Positions 50,074 through 58,512 of a stretch of 64,000 bases of DNA are shown one piece after another. The stretch is taken from positions 186,001 to 250,000 of the forward strand of contig NZ_JAKEEB010000009.1 of the NCBI RefSeq assembly GCF_021462825.1, read 5' to 3'. The notes beneath the pieces were generated by a model. That model worked only from the letters and a program-made list of their open reading frames with translations, was not told where the DNA came from and did no database searches. The position numbers and the translations under genes were made by a program. The first letter of the stretch is position 1. Every line of letters starts with the position of its first letter. Source of the stretch: Streptomyces glomeratus (GTDB taxonomy: Bacteria > Actinomycetota > Actinomycetes > Streptomycetales > Streptomycetaceae).

Positions 50074-51690
50074 TCATTCGGCCGCGGCGAGCAGCCGGGC
50101 CTCGCTCTCCTCGTACAGGCGCCGGTGCTCGCGGCTGTCGGCGGCGCGGCGCCGGTGGTCCAGACGGCTGCCCAGCCACCCCGCCAGGTAACCGAACGGG
50201 ATGGAGACCAGTCCGGTGGACTGCATGGGGAACAGGTGGAAGTCGGCGTGCGGGAAGACGGCGGCCGGCGTGCCCGAAACGGCCTTGGAGAAGACCATGA
50301 GCAGCAGCGCGCAGGCCGCGCCGCCGTAGAGGGTGGCGAGCAGGCCGGTGCGCGTGAATCCTCGCCAGAACAGGGAATAGGTGAGTGCGGGTGCCACCGC
50401 GGATGCGCCTATGCAGACGGCCAGAGTGGTCAGCACGGCGACGTCCCAGTTCTCGACCAGGGTGGACAGCGCGATCGCAAGGGTCCCCACGGCCACGCTC
50501 GTCCACGCCGCCACCGTCATCTCCGTACGCGGCTCGGCCTGTCCGCGCCGCGCAGCATGGGCGAACAGGTCGTGGGCGAGCGACGAGGCCGCGGCCAGGG
50601 TCATGCCTGCGACCGACGACAGCAGGGTGATGAAGACCATGCCTGCCACGGCCGAGTAGAGAATCGTCGCGCCCAGGGAGCCGCGGGCGCCGCCGAGCAC
50701 CTGCGACAGCATGAGCACCGACGTTCTGCCGTGCGGGTCGGCCGCGGTGATGTATCGCGATCCCACCAGTGCCGCCGCGCCCGTCCCCATGATGATCACG
50801 AGCAGGCAGAACGTGGTGACCGTGCCGACCGCCCACGACATGGAGCGACGCACGGCCGGCACGTCCCGCGCGGAGTACAGACGCATCGTGATGTGCGGCA
50901 AGCAGGCCACACCGAGGACCACGGTGATCTGGAGACTGGCGAAGTCCAGCCGGTCAACGGCCGAGGTGCCCAACTGAAGGCCCTGCCGGAGATAGGCGGG
51001 GCCCGCGCCGCTGCCGGCCTGGGCGGCTCTGAGGACGTCGCCGGGGCTCCAGTCGAAGCGGTTCAGTACGAGAGCGGCGACGACGACGCTGGTGCCGAGC
51101 AGCAGCACGATCTTGATCATCTGCATGAGCGCCGTGCCTCTCATGCCGCCGATCGCCGCATAAATGATCATCAGGCTGCCGACGATGACGATGCACACCG
51201 TCCTGGCACCCGCCAGATGGGGGATGTTCAGAATGAAGGTGAGCAGCGACCCGGCCCCGGAGAGCTGGACGACCAGGAAGGGCAGGGTCGCCGAGAGCGT
51301 CACCACGCAGGCGGCGATACGCACCGCCCGTCCGGGCATGTTGCGGGCCAGGACGTCGCCCATGGTGAACTTGCCGGCGTTGCGCAGGGGTTCGGCCATC
51401 AGGAACATCAGCAGCACCAGAGACAGGGCGGTGCTGACCGCAAGGACGTAGCCGTCGTACCCGGCGAGCGCGATGATGCCGGCGGTGCTCAGTACCGTGG
51501 CCGCGGAGATGTAGTCGCCCGCGATCGCCAGGCCGTTCTTGAGCGGAGTGAGCGACAGGTAACCGGTGTAGAAGTTCGTCAGGTCGTCGCGGTCCGGTCC
51601 CGCCATCACGCACATCAGCAGCGTGACGGTGACCAGTGTGGTGAACAGGATGAGGACGGTGGCCTGGGTCCCGGAACTGAAGTCGTTCAT
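50074..51690 (-). CDS. Sodium/solute symporter, cation-acetate (ActP) type
   Basis: 538 residues with about 13 membrane helices, of the SSF family. Features are FYTGYLSLTPLKNGLAIAGD near helix 2 and GDYISAATVLSTAGIIALAG, which match ActP-type acetate/propionate permeases. The start ATG 51690 overlaps the stop of the DUF485 gene by 4 bases. The DUF485-plus-symporter pairing is standard for acetate permeases. A terminator follows directly. Confidence 0.9.
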   Translation of the reverse strand: MNDFSSGTQATVLILFTTLVTVTLLMCVMAGPDRDDLTNFYTGYLSLTPLKNGLAIAGDYISAATVLSTAGIIALAGYDGYVLAVSTALSLVLLMFLMAEPLRNAGKFTMGDVLARNMPGRAVRIAACVVTLSATLPFLVVQLSGAGSLLTFILNIPHLAGARTVCIVIVGSLMIIYAAIGGMRGTALMQMIKIVLLLGTSVVVAALVLNRFDWSPGDVLRAAQAGSGAGPAYLRQGLQLGTSAVDRLDFASLQITVVLGVACLPHITMRLYSARDVPAVRRSMSWAVGTVTTFCLLVIIMGTGAAALVGSRYITAADPHGRTSVLMLSQVLGGARGSLGATILYSAVAGMVFITLLSSVAGMTLAAASSLAHDLFAHAARRGQAEPRTEMTVAAWTSVAVGTLAIALSTLVENWDVAVLTTLAVCIGASAVAPALTYSLFWRGFTRTGLLATLYGGAACALLLMVFSKAVSGTPAAVFPHADFHLFPMQSTGLVSIPFGYLAGWLGSRLDHRRRAADSREHRRLYEESEARLLAAAE

Positions 51691-52187
51691 CCCGCCACCC
51701 CCGCGTTCCGGCCGGTGCGGGCCACCCGCTCCCTGACGGTGCGGGCCAACGGATCGACGGAGCGTTGTGCGCTGCGCCCGTACCAGAAGACCGCCGCGAA
51801 GGTGACGACGAGTTGCAGGACGCCCAGGGCCATTCCCAGGCTCAGCTCTCCGGTGATCTTGGCCCCCATCAGACCCGGCGCATAGCAGGACAGTACGACG
51901 TACACCACGAAGGAGCCGAGTGCGGTGAGTGTCGAGATCCGGCGGAGCAGGCGGTAGGCCGAACGCAGGGTGGCGAGGTCGGCACGCCGCCGGTCGGTCT
52001 CGTGCTCGTACGACTGGTCCCAAGGGGCTCGGCCGTACGACCCGTACGGAGCGGCGTCGTGCCCGTAGGAGTCGTACCCGTAGGGGTCGCGCCCGTAGGA
52101 GTCGGGTCCGTATGACTGGGGCGCGGTGTGGGGCAGCGGCCATCCTGTTGCTGAGGGTGGGTACCGGTTCTCGTCGGCGTATGTCAT
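51687..52187 (-). CDS. DUF485 membrane protein with Tyr/Gly-rich N-terminus
   Basis: 166 residues. The C-terminal about 100 residues form a DUF485 domain with two membrane helices (LTALGSFVVYVVLSCYA and LGMALGVLQLVVTFAAVFWY), the usual partner of ActP symporters. The N-terminal about 60 residues are a low-complexity repeat of (S/D)-Y-G units. ATG 52187 is the start; the longer frame has no support. It is translationally coupled to the symporter and divergent from the sigma-CAP fusion gene. Confidence 0.85.
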   Translation of the reverse strand: MTYADENRYPPSATGWPLPHTAPQSYGPDSYGRDPYGYDSYGHDAAPYGSYGRAPWDQSYEHETDRRRADLATLRSAYRLLRRISTLTALGSFVVYVVLSCYAPGLMGAKITGELSLGMALGVLQLVVTFAAVFWYGRSAQRSVDPLARTVRERVARTGRNAGVAG

Positions 52188-52564
52188 CGCCTGGCCTTCC
52201 GCTACGGCTCGGAGTCGTGCAGTTGCACTAGGGGAGGTTGGTTCGCGCACGATACCGACTGGTTGGGATGCCGGTAAGCCCACTGTGGATTACGTTTCGG
52301 GGTCGGTGCCGTTCCCCGGGCACGGCCTGCGACTTGGGACGTTCGGGCAGCAGGGTCGCCATACCATCGGGCACCCTTAGCCCACGCTGCTCCGCTGCAG
52401 CGGCGCGCTGTCATCCCCGATGTGACATCTCCCATTGCGTCGCTGAGACGGTGGGGTCAACCTCTCGTGGAACGAGTGTCCGAAGAACTGTTATCCGTGG
52501 CTCATCGAGCGATCTCCCAGGTATCGGACAGAAACGTTCGGCGTCGAGGACAGGGAAGCTTTTG
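52188..52564. other. Divergent intergenic region
   Basis: 377 bases between the DUF485 gene and the sigma-CAP gene. It contains the ECF-like promoter (52469-52495) and no coding frame of its own. Confidence 0.55.
52469..52495 (+). promoter_or_regulatory. Candidate ECF promoter of the sigma-CAP gene
   Basis: GGAAC (52469-52473), exactly 16 bases, then GTTATC (52490-52495). This matches the general ECF promoter pattern and lies 69 bases before the start of a gene that itself encodes an ECF sigma domain, suggesting autoregulation. Confidence 0.55.
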
Positions 52565-54196
52565 ATGAGCACACAGCACACGGTGGAGTCGGCGGCACTG
52601 GTGACCGCTGCGCGAGCGGGCGACCCGGAGGCTCAGGACGCCCTGGTCAGTGCGTACCTTCCGCTGGTCTACAACATCGTGGGGCGGGCTTTGAACGGCT
52701 CGGCCGATGTCGACGACGTCGTGCAGGACACCATGCTCCGTGCCCTCGACGCGCTGGGCGGTCTGCGTACGCCCGAGAGCTTCCGCTCCTGGCTCGTGGC
52801 GATCGCGATGAACCAGGTCCGCAAGCACTGGCAGGACCGGCAGTTCGCCCCGGTCGCGGTGGAGGAGGCCGAGGACCTCGCCGATCCGGGCGCCGACTTC
52901 GTGGACCTGACCATGGTGCAGCTACAGCTGTCGGGTCAGCGCCAGGAGACCGCGCGCGCGACACGCTGGCTGGAGGCGGACGATCGAGGGCTGCTGTCGC
53001 TGTGGTGGCTGGAGTGCGCAGGCGAGCTGACCCGTGCGGAGGTCGCCGCCGCGCTCGAGCTGTCCCCTCAGCACACGGCGGTCCGGGTGCAGCGGATGAA
53101 GGCGCAACTGGAGGCCGCCCGCGTGGTCGTGCGGGCGCTCGACGCTCAGCCGCCGTGCGAGGAACTGCGTGGCATGTCGGCCTCCTGGGACGGCCGGCCC
53201 TCGGCGCTGTGGCGCAAGCGAATAGCCCGGCACGCCCGCGGCTGTGCGCGCTGCTCCGGCCTGTGGAGCGGGTTGTTGCCCGTAGAGGGGCTGCTCGTCG
53301 GCCTTGCGCTGGTTGCGCCGTCCTCCGCGCTGCTCGCGAGCGTGCGCTCCGTCTCCGACGGGATGGCCCCGGCCGGCTCGGCGTCCCGGCTCCACGCGTC
53401 CGAGGGCAACGCCGGATCGACCCCGGGGGTCGGACACCGTGCCGCGCGGGGCCGGGCGACCTCCCGTGGCGAGGCCCGTCGGCGTCGGCGCATCCAGCGC
53501 CGGGCCGTCGGCGGTGCCGTCGTGGCGGCCTGTGTGGCCGGCGGCGGCCTCTGGTACTTCGGCACGGACTCCGGGACCGGGTCCCAGACGGCGACCGCCG
53601 CGCGCACCGCAGGCGCACCAGCAGTGGACCTCTCGGAATCGAGCGCCGTCGAGACCTCGCCGTCGGCCTCCACGTCTCCCTCGCCGTCCGCGTCGCCATC
53701 GAAGAAGGCGAGCGCCTCCAAGAGCCCGCACCCCACCCGGAAGAGCGTGCCGGCTCCCCGGCGATCCGCTCGGCCGACGCAGAGTGCGGCCAGTACTCCG
53801 CAGGCGGCCCCGTCGGGCACCGTTGCGCAGGTGGTCGCCCTGGTCAACAAGGAGCGGGCGGCCGCCGGCTGCGGTCCGCTGACGGAGGACCCGCAACTGG
53901 AGCAGGCCGCCCAGGGCCACTCCGACGACATGGCCGCCCGCAACTTCTTCGAGCACACCAACCCGGACGGTGCCGATCCCGGGCAGCGCATCACCGCCGC
54001 CGGCTACCGCTGGTCCACGTACGGGGAGAACATCGCCCGGGGCCAGCAGACCCCGCAGGCGGTGATGGACTCCTGGATGAACAGCCCCGGCCACCGCGCC
54101 AACATCCTCAACTGCTCGTTCAAGAACATCGGGGTGGGCATCCACAAAGGTTCGGGAGGTCCTTGGTGGACGCAGGACTTCGGCGCCAAACTCTGA
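52565..54196 (+). CDS. ECF sigma factor fused to zinc anti-sigma-like motif, membrane span and extracellular CAP domain
   Basis: 543 residues. Residues about 30-92 are sigma region 2 (DVDDVVQDTMLRAL) and about 140-190 are region 4. An HxxxCxxC zinc motif follows (His223, Cys227, Cys230), like anti-sigma ZAS domains. A hydrophobic stretch at 238-260 and a clear membrane helix at about 314-332 come next, then a Ser/Pro/Lys-rich linker (360-415). The C-terminal CAP domain (420-543) keeps His464, Glu488 and His510. The sigma part should be cytoplasmic and the CAP part outside. ATG 52565 starts the sigma domain correctly. A self-contained membrane-tethered sigma factor is inferred. Confidence 0.88.
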   Translation: MSTQHTVESAALVTAARAGDPEAQDALVSAYLPLVYNIVGRALNGSADVDDVVQDTMLRALDALGGLRTPESFRSWLVAIAMNQVRKHWQDRQFAPVAVEEAEDLADPGADFVDLTMVQLQLSGQRQETARATRWLEADDRGLLSLWWLECAGELTRAEVAAALELSPQHTAVRVQRMKAQLEAARVVVRALDAQPPCEELRGMSASWDGRPSALWRKRIARHARGCARCSGLWSGLLPVEGLLVGLALVAPSSALLASVRSVSDGMAPAGSASRLHASEGNAGSTPGVGHRAARGRATSRGEARRRRRIQRRAVGGAVVAACVAGGGLWYFGTDSGTGSQTATAARTAGAPAVDLSESSAVETSPSASTSPSPSASPSKKASASKSPHPTRKSVPAPRRSARPTQSAASTPQAAPSGTVAQVVALVNKERAAAGCGPLTEDPQLEQAAQGHSDDMAARNFFEHTNPDGADPGQRITAAGYRWSTYGENIARGQQTPQAVMDSWMNSPGHRANILNCSFKNIGVGIHKGSGGPWWTQDFGAKL

Positions 54197-54237
54197 CGCC
54201 GGGACGCAACCGAGATCCGTTCAGGGCCCATTGACGG

Positions 54238-54288
54238 CCGGGATGCGGCGTGAAGCGGTGGGCTCCACCGTCCTATGCCGCATCCCGG
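54238..54288. terminator. Bidirectional hairpin between convergent genes
   Basis: 12-bp perfect inverted repeat (54238-54249 with 54277-54288) with an inner CGGTGG/CCACCG stem. It lies between the stops of the sigma-CAP and SDR genes. Confidence 0.7.
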
Positions 54289-54324
54289 ATCCCGGCACGG
54301 GACACCACGCTCACGGTCGCCTGC

Positions 54325-55116
54325 TCACCGGCTCGACCGCTGTGCCGCCACGATCGTGTCCAGAGTCCGCTCCGCCCCCGCCAGCCGTTGCACGCGCTCC
54401 GAGAACCCCGGGAACTGGGAGGCGATCTTGGTGAGGAACCTCAGCTCCAGCGGGGCCACATTGACCTCGGCGACATCTCGCTCGATCGCGCGCATCACGC
54501 CCTTGACGACCCGCTCCGGCGCGACGGTGCGTACGCCGCCGGGCGTCGCCGACCCGGTGTTCGCGAACATGCCCAGCTCCCGTACGAAGCCCGGCTGGAC
54601 GATCGAGACGCCGACGCCCGTGCCGTGCAGATCCTGGCGGAACGCCAGCGAGAAGCCACGCAGCCCGAACTTCGTCGCGGTGTACAGGGACGACGACTTG
54701 GTGGCCGCCATCCCCGACAGCGAACCGACGAAGCAGATGTGCCCGCGCCCGGCGGCCACCATGGCGGGAGCGAGCAGTCGCGCGAGCATGGCGGGCGCGC
54801 GCAGGTTCACCGCCAGCGCCCGATCCATCTGCTCCGGCGTGTAGTCGAGCACGTCGCCGCTGGAGGGCAGCGCCGCGTTGGCGACGAGGACGTCCGTACC
54901 GGCGGCCTCCTGCGCCAGGCGCTGCACATCGTCGGCGTCGCCGAGGTCGGCCAGGATCGTCCGCGCGCCGTAGCGATCGGCGAGCGGTTCCAGCGCTTCG
55001 CGCCGTCGGCCCGTGAGAACGAGGTGCGCCCCGCGAGCCGACAGCTCGGCGGCGAGCGCGCCACCGATACCGCCCGTGACTCCGGTCAGTAGAACAGTTG
55101 CTCCGGCAATGTGCAC
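54325..55116 (-). CDS. Short-chain dehydrogenase/reductase
   Basis: 263 residues. The NAD(P) motif is TGVTGGIGGALA near the N-terminus; NAALP and the catalytic LYTATKFG follow. GTG 55116 was chosen because GGGAGGG lies 5 bases upstream; the longer frame crosses the operator. It resembles SDRs that act on lipids or fatty alcohols. It is divergent from a TetR regulator, with a perfect 18-bp palindrome between them. Confidence 0.9.
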   Translation of the reverse strand: MHIAGATVLLTGVTGGIGGALAAELSARGAHLVLTGRRREALEPLADRYGARTILADLGDADDVQRLAQEAAGTDVLVANAALPSSGDVLDYTPEQMDRALAVNLRAPAMLARLLAPAMVAAGRGHICFVGSLSGMAATKSSSLYTATKFGLRGFSLAFRQDLHGTGVGVSIVQPGFVRELGMFANTGSATPGGVRTVAPERVVKGVMRAIERDVAEVNVAPLELRFLTKIASQFPGFSERVQRLAGAERTLDTIVAAQRSSR

Positions 55117-55132
55117 GACTACCCTCCCGATC

Positions 55133-55150
55133 TGTTCGTTCGAACGAACA
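55133..55150. promoter_or_regulatory. TGTTCGTTCGAACGAACA palindromic operator
   Basis: A perfect 18-bp palindrome in the 80-base gap between the SDR and the TetR gene, 17 bases upstream of the SDR start. It is the expected form of a TetR-family operator repressing both genes. Confidence 0.75.
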
Positions 55151-55196
55151 ATAGGGAGGGCCGCCGGGGACTGTCCACCAGCAGGCGGATGGAACA

Positions 55197-55826
55197 ATGA
55201 GCGGCATGCCGAACACCGCCACCTCCGCCACGACGCGTCAGCGCATCATCACCGCCGTCCTGCAGATCATCGGTGAGGGCGGGGTCGCGGCGGTCACCAA
55301 CAGGCGGATCGCCAAGGAAGCCGGACTGTCACTCGGCTCGGTCACATACCACTTCGAGACCCAGCACGACCTGTTGCGGGAGAGTCTGCTGTACTTCGTA
55401 CGCGAAGAGGCCCGGTACTTCACCGAACTGGCCGACCAGTGCCAGACCGAGGCCATCGACGTCGAGGACGCGGCGTCCCTGGCCGGCCAGGTCGCGTGTG
55501 GGACAGCGCTCGACACCGCCCATCTCGCGCCCTTCGAGCTGTACATCCACGCCGGGCGCGACGAGCGACTGAGGGAGGCCGCAGCGGAGGCGTTCAGAGC
55601 CTACGACCGGCTCGCCACCCGCATCCTCACCGCGCTGGGCGTACCGGACGCCGAACGCCTCGCGGCCACCACGGTCGCCCTGGTGATGGGTCTGCAACTC
55701 CGCCGTCTGGCCACGGGAAGCCCGGCGGAAGACCTGGTCGACGCCCTCCTGCTGCTGGCTCGCGGGACTGCCGGCCGACCCGTCGAGCAGGCGACGTCGT
55801 CACCGAACGCCGAAGGGGCGCAGTAG
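55197..55826 (+). CDS. TetR-family regulator of the SDR
   Basis: 209 residues. The HTH is clear: TRQRIITAVLQIIGEGGVAA, then AKEAGLSLGSVTYHFETQHDLL. The C-terminal domain is of the generic ligand-sensing type. ATG 55197 or the nearby ATG 55206 may start it. The last 27 bases overlap the end of the convergent FAD-subunit gene. The adjacent palindrome makes local control of the SDR and itself likely. Confidence 0.92.
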   Translation: MSGMPNTATSATTRQRIITAVLQIIGEGGVAAVTNRRIAKEAGLSLGSVTYHFETQHDLLRESLLYFVREEARYFTELADQCQTEAIDVEDAASLAGQVACGTALDTAHLAPFELYIHAGRDERLREAAAEAFRAYDRLATRILTALGVPDAERLAATTVALVMGLQLRRLATGSPAEDLVDALLLLARGTAGRPVEQATSSPNAEGAQ

Positions 55827-56540
55827 GTCTGTGGCCTGCCGGCGGACGATCTCCCATGCGTCGCCGGGGAGATCGCCCAGCCCCGTCCTGCGCAGGGCGC
55901 GCAGCGCCTCTTCGCCGCCGCCGCTGTCGCTGCCGCCGCTGTCGCACAGGATGCTCTCGCTGATGACGTCGTACCCGTCGCGTACGGCGGCACGGAGGCG
56001 GAAGCTGCCGGCGCCCTCGGCGTGCAGAGCGGTGGCGACGACGAGCGGCGGAGGTCCGCCCGCTGCGGCGGGCAGCTTGCGGTAGGCGCTGGCGACGGGT
56101 TCGCACCAGTGGATGCTCAGCAGGAGCGGGCGTTTCGCGACCACCTCGGCCAGGTCGGCCTCATGGACGCCCTCTGGGCCCAGTATGGACGCACGCGCAT
56201 TCAGCACGAGAGCCGCCGGCAGCAGACAGCGCAGCGCGCTGCCCACGAGATTGCCGCCTACCGTTGCCGTCCGACGTACGGCGCCGGTCCCCACCGCGGC
56301 GGCAGCCAGGCGGATGACGTCCGGTACCCGCTCGTCGATCCGGTTCAGCACCACGGCGGCCCCCAGCGCCCCGCCCCCGACGACATTGGCCTCCGGGAGA
56401 CCGCGCAGCGACATGGCCAGCTCGGGGAACCCGTCCCGCTGCCAGTCCGCCCACACCAGTGTCGCCCCGCCGACGGGCACGGCTCCCTCGACCAGGCACT
56501 CCTGCGCCTCGGACACGGTGGTGGGAAGTCGCAACAGCAT
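55800..56540 (-). CDS. Orphan FAD-binding subunit of a molybdenum hydroxylase
   Basis: 246 residues of the CoxM/CutM-type FAD domain found in xanthine and CO dehydrogenases. Landmarks are VPVGGATLVWADWQ near the start and TATVGGNLVGSALRC in the middle. It is a little shorter than typical (about 280-300). The molybdopterin and [2Fe-2S] subunits normally encoded beside it are absent. It may be a stray or remnant subunit, or work with subunits elsewhere. ATG 56540 was chosen for its match to the family N-terminus. Confidence 0.8.
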   Translation of the reverse strand: MLLRLPTTVSEAQECLVEGAVPVGGATLVWADWQRDGFPELAMSLRGLPEANVVGGGALGAAVVLNRIDERVPDVIRLAAAAVGTGAVRRTATVGGNLVGSALRCLLPAALVLNARASILGPEGVHEADLAEVVAKRPLLLSIHWCEPVASAYRKLPAAAGGPPPLVVATALHAEGAGSFRLRAAVRDGYDVISESILCDSGGSDSGGGEEALRALRRTGLGDLPGDAWEIVRRQATDLLRPFGVR

Positions 56541-56736
56541 CGCAGCCGACCTGCCTTCCTGGGGCGTTGACCGACGGGAGGCACGAACCGGCCAACCGTC
56601 CACGGGCATGGCGCATTGTCGTTGCGCGGACCGGGGCGCATACAGGGCTCACACGAGCATGCCCGCAAGCCGGAGCGACTCGGAAGGGCCGGGGGCCGCG
56701 CCACCTCACCCGGCCGCGGCAACTAAGCTCCCGCGC

Positions 56737-58449
56737 ATGAGTGGAGCAGGCAGCGACAACAGCGGTAGACGCGTTGTCGACGGGCGGTTCGAGCTGGAGG
56801 CACGGCTCGGCGGCGGCGGCATGGGCATGGTCTGGCGCGCCAGGGACCTCGTGCTGCATCGGAACGTGGCCGTCAAGGAGGTTCGGCCACCCGATCCCGA
56901 TCTCGCCGAGTACGACCCCGAGGCCGCCAGGCTGCTGCGGGAGCGGGTCCTGCGGGAAGCGCGTGCGCTGGCCCGTGTCGATCACCCCAATGTGGTGACC
57001 ATCCATCATGTGGTCGACGGCGGCCCGGGAAGCTACCCATGGATCGTCATGGAACTCGTCACCGGCGGTTCCCTGGCCGACCGCCTCGCGCGCGGGCCGA
57101 TGAACCCGGGCGAAGCGGCGCGCATCGGACGCGAGGTGCTGGCCGCGCTGCGCGCCGCACACCAGGCGGGAATCCAGCACCGCGACGTGAAACCGGCCAA
57201 CGTTCTGCTACGTACCGACGGCCGTCCGGTGCTCACCGACTTCGGCATCGCCGCGATCCGCGAGTCGACCGCCCTCACCGCCACCGGGTCGGTCATCGGC
57301 ACACCCGACTACATGGCGCCGGAACGTGTCTCCGGCAAGCACGGTGGCCCCGCGTCGGACCTGTGGTCGCTGGCGATGATGCTCTACACGGCCGTCGAGG
57401 GCCACCACCCGCTGCGCCGGGGTACCACACTGGCGACGCTCGCCGCCGTCCTCAGCGATGACATCCCGCCGCCGGTGAAGGCGGGTCCGCTGCGGGACGT
57501 CCTGACACGGGTGCTCGTGCGGGACCCTGCGGCACGGCCCGATGCCCAGGAGCTGGAGCGGATGCTGGACGGCGCCGCCCGCGAGGCCGAGGCGCCCGCC
57601 TCCTACCGGCTGCAGGCGCCGCCGGCGACACAGGCTCCCCACCCCGCATCCGCACCGACGGGATTCGGGCCCGCGCCGACGATGCCCCCGGGACCCTACG
57701 CCGCACCTGCCACGCCGACGACGTCCCCCGGCCCACAGGGCGCGCGCCCCGTGTCCCTCACCGTGCCCGTGCGGCCGGACCGTGGCCGGCGCTGGGCGCT
57801 GGTGACCCTGCCCGTGGCCGGAGTGGCGCTCGCCGGAGTCCTCGTCTGGACGCTGATACCGGACGGAGGCTCCCACATGTCCGGATCCTCCGGGTCCTCC
57901 ACGTCCGGCGATCCCGCCGCCAAGTCGCCCTCGTCCGTCGGCTCGGCCCCCGTCGAGGTCACGCCCTCGGCGAAGGGGCGGACCGGCACGACGACGAACC
58001 TGCTGACTCCGGCCGGCATCCGCACCGCGATCAACGCGCTCAAGGAGGAGACCGGTCGGACCCGGTTCGGATCTCTCACGGTCTATCCGGGGTACGTCTC
58101 CGCCGATCTGATGGTGAAGGGCAGCGACGCCAAGTACGACTCGTACACCTACCGTCCCGGCGAGGGCGTACAGAAGGGCATCATCAGCGGCTCGCTCAGC
58201 GGCGGGACGAAGTCCGTCAGCCTGGACGGCTTCGACTGGGACAAGCTGCCTTACCTGCTGTCCGAAGGCGAGCGGAAGCTGAAGGTCGACGATGTGAGCA
58301 CCCGCTACCTGGTGCTGAACCCGCCGGACGACGTGTTCGACAGCCCTGCCGGGATGTCCGTCTACCTCAGTAACGCCTACGGTCAGTCCGGGTATCTCCG
58401 GGCGAACCCCCAGGGCAAGGTCACCAAGGTCATGCCGTACGACGGCTGA
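56737..58449 (+). CDS. Membrane Ser/Thr protein kinase
   Basis: 570 residues. The kinase domain (about 17-280) has the Gly-rich loop LGGGGMGMVW, the VAIK-type Lys in VAVKEV, HRDVKPANVL and DFG, then GTPDYMAPE. A Pro-rich juxtamembrane region leads to one helix (ALVTLPVAGVALAGVLVWTL), and an outer domain of about 190 residues with no PASTA repeats follows. The TAAGCT box 7 bases before ATG 56737, with no SD, points to a leaderless mRNA. It would sense an extracellular cue; the outer domain was not recognised. Confidence 0.92.
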   Translation: MSGAGSDNSGRRVVDGRFELEARLGGGGMGMVWRARDLVLHRNVAVKEVRPPDPDLAEYDPEAARLLRERVLREARALARVDHPNVVTIHHVVDGGPGSYPWIVMELVTGGSLADRLARGPMNPGEAARIGREVLAALRAAHQAGIQHRDVKPANVLLRTDGRPVLTDFGIAAIRESTALTATGSVIGTPDYMAPERVSGKHGGPASDLWSLAMMLYTAVEGHHPLRRGTTLATLAAVLSDDIPPPVKAGPLRDVLTRVLVRDPAARPDAQELERMLDGAAREAEAPASYRLQAPPATQAPHPASAPTGFGPAPTMPPGPYAAPATPTTSPGPQGARPVSLTVPVRPDRGRRWALVTLPVAGVALAGVLVWTLIPDGGSHMSGSSGSSTSGDPAAKSPSSVGSAPVEVTPSAKGRTGTTTNLLTPAGIRTAINALKEETGRTRFGSLTVYPGYVSADLMVKGSDAKYDSYTYRPGEGVQKGIISGSLSGGTKSVSLDGFDWDKLPYLLSEGERKLKVDDVSTRYLVLNPPDDVFDSPAGMSVYLSNAYGQSGYLRANPQGKVTKVMPYDG

Positions 58450-58512
58450 GGAGCGGTCTTTCGACCGGACCTGCCCGGCGGCCATGAGCCGCGAGGACTC
58501 GTGCCCTGTCCG

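Noticed and set aside
50125..51885. 586-residue plus-strand frame
   Set aside because: Antisense to the membrane symporter; His/Arg/Gln-rich composition is a mirror of transmembrane codons.
52238..52564. Longer start for the sigma-CAP protein
   Set aside because: The extra 109 residues are low-complexity, lie over the ECF-like promoter, and precede the normal sigma N-terminus.
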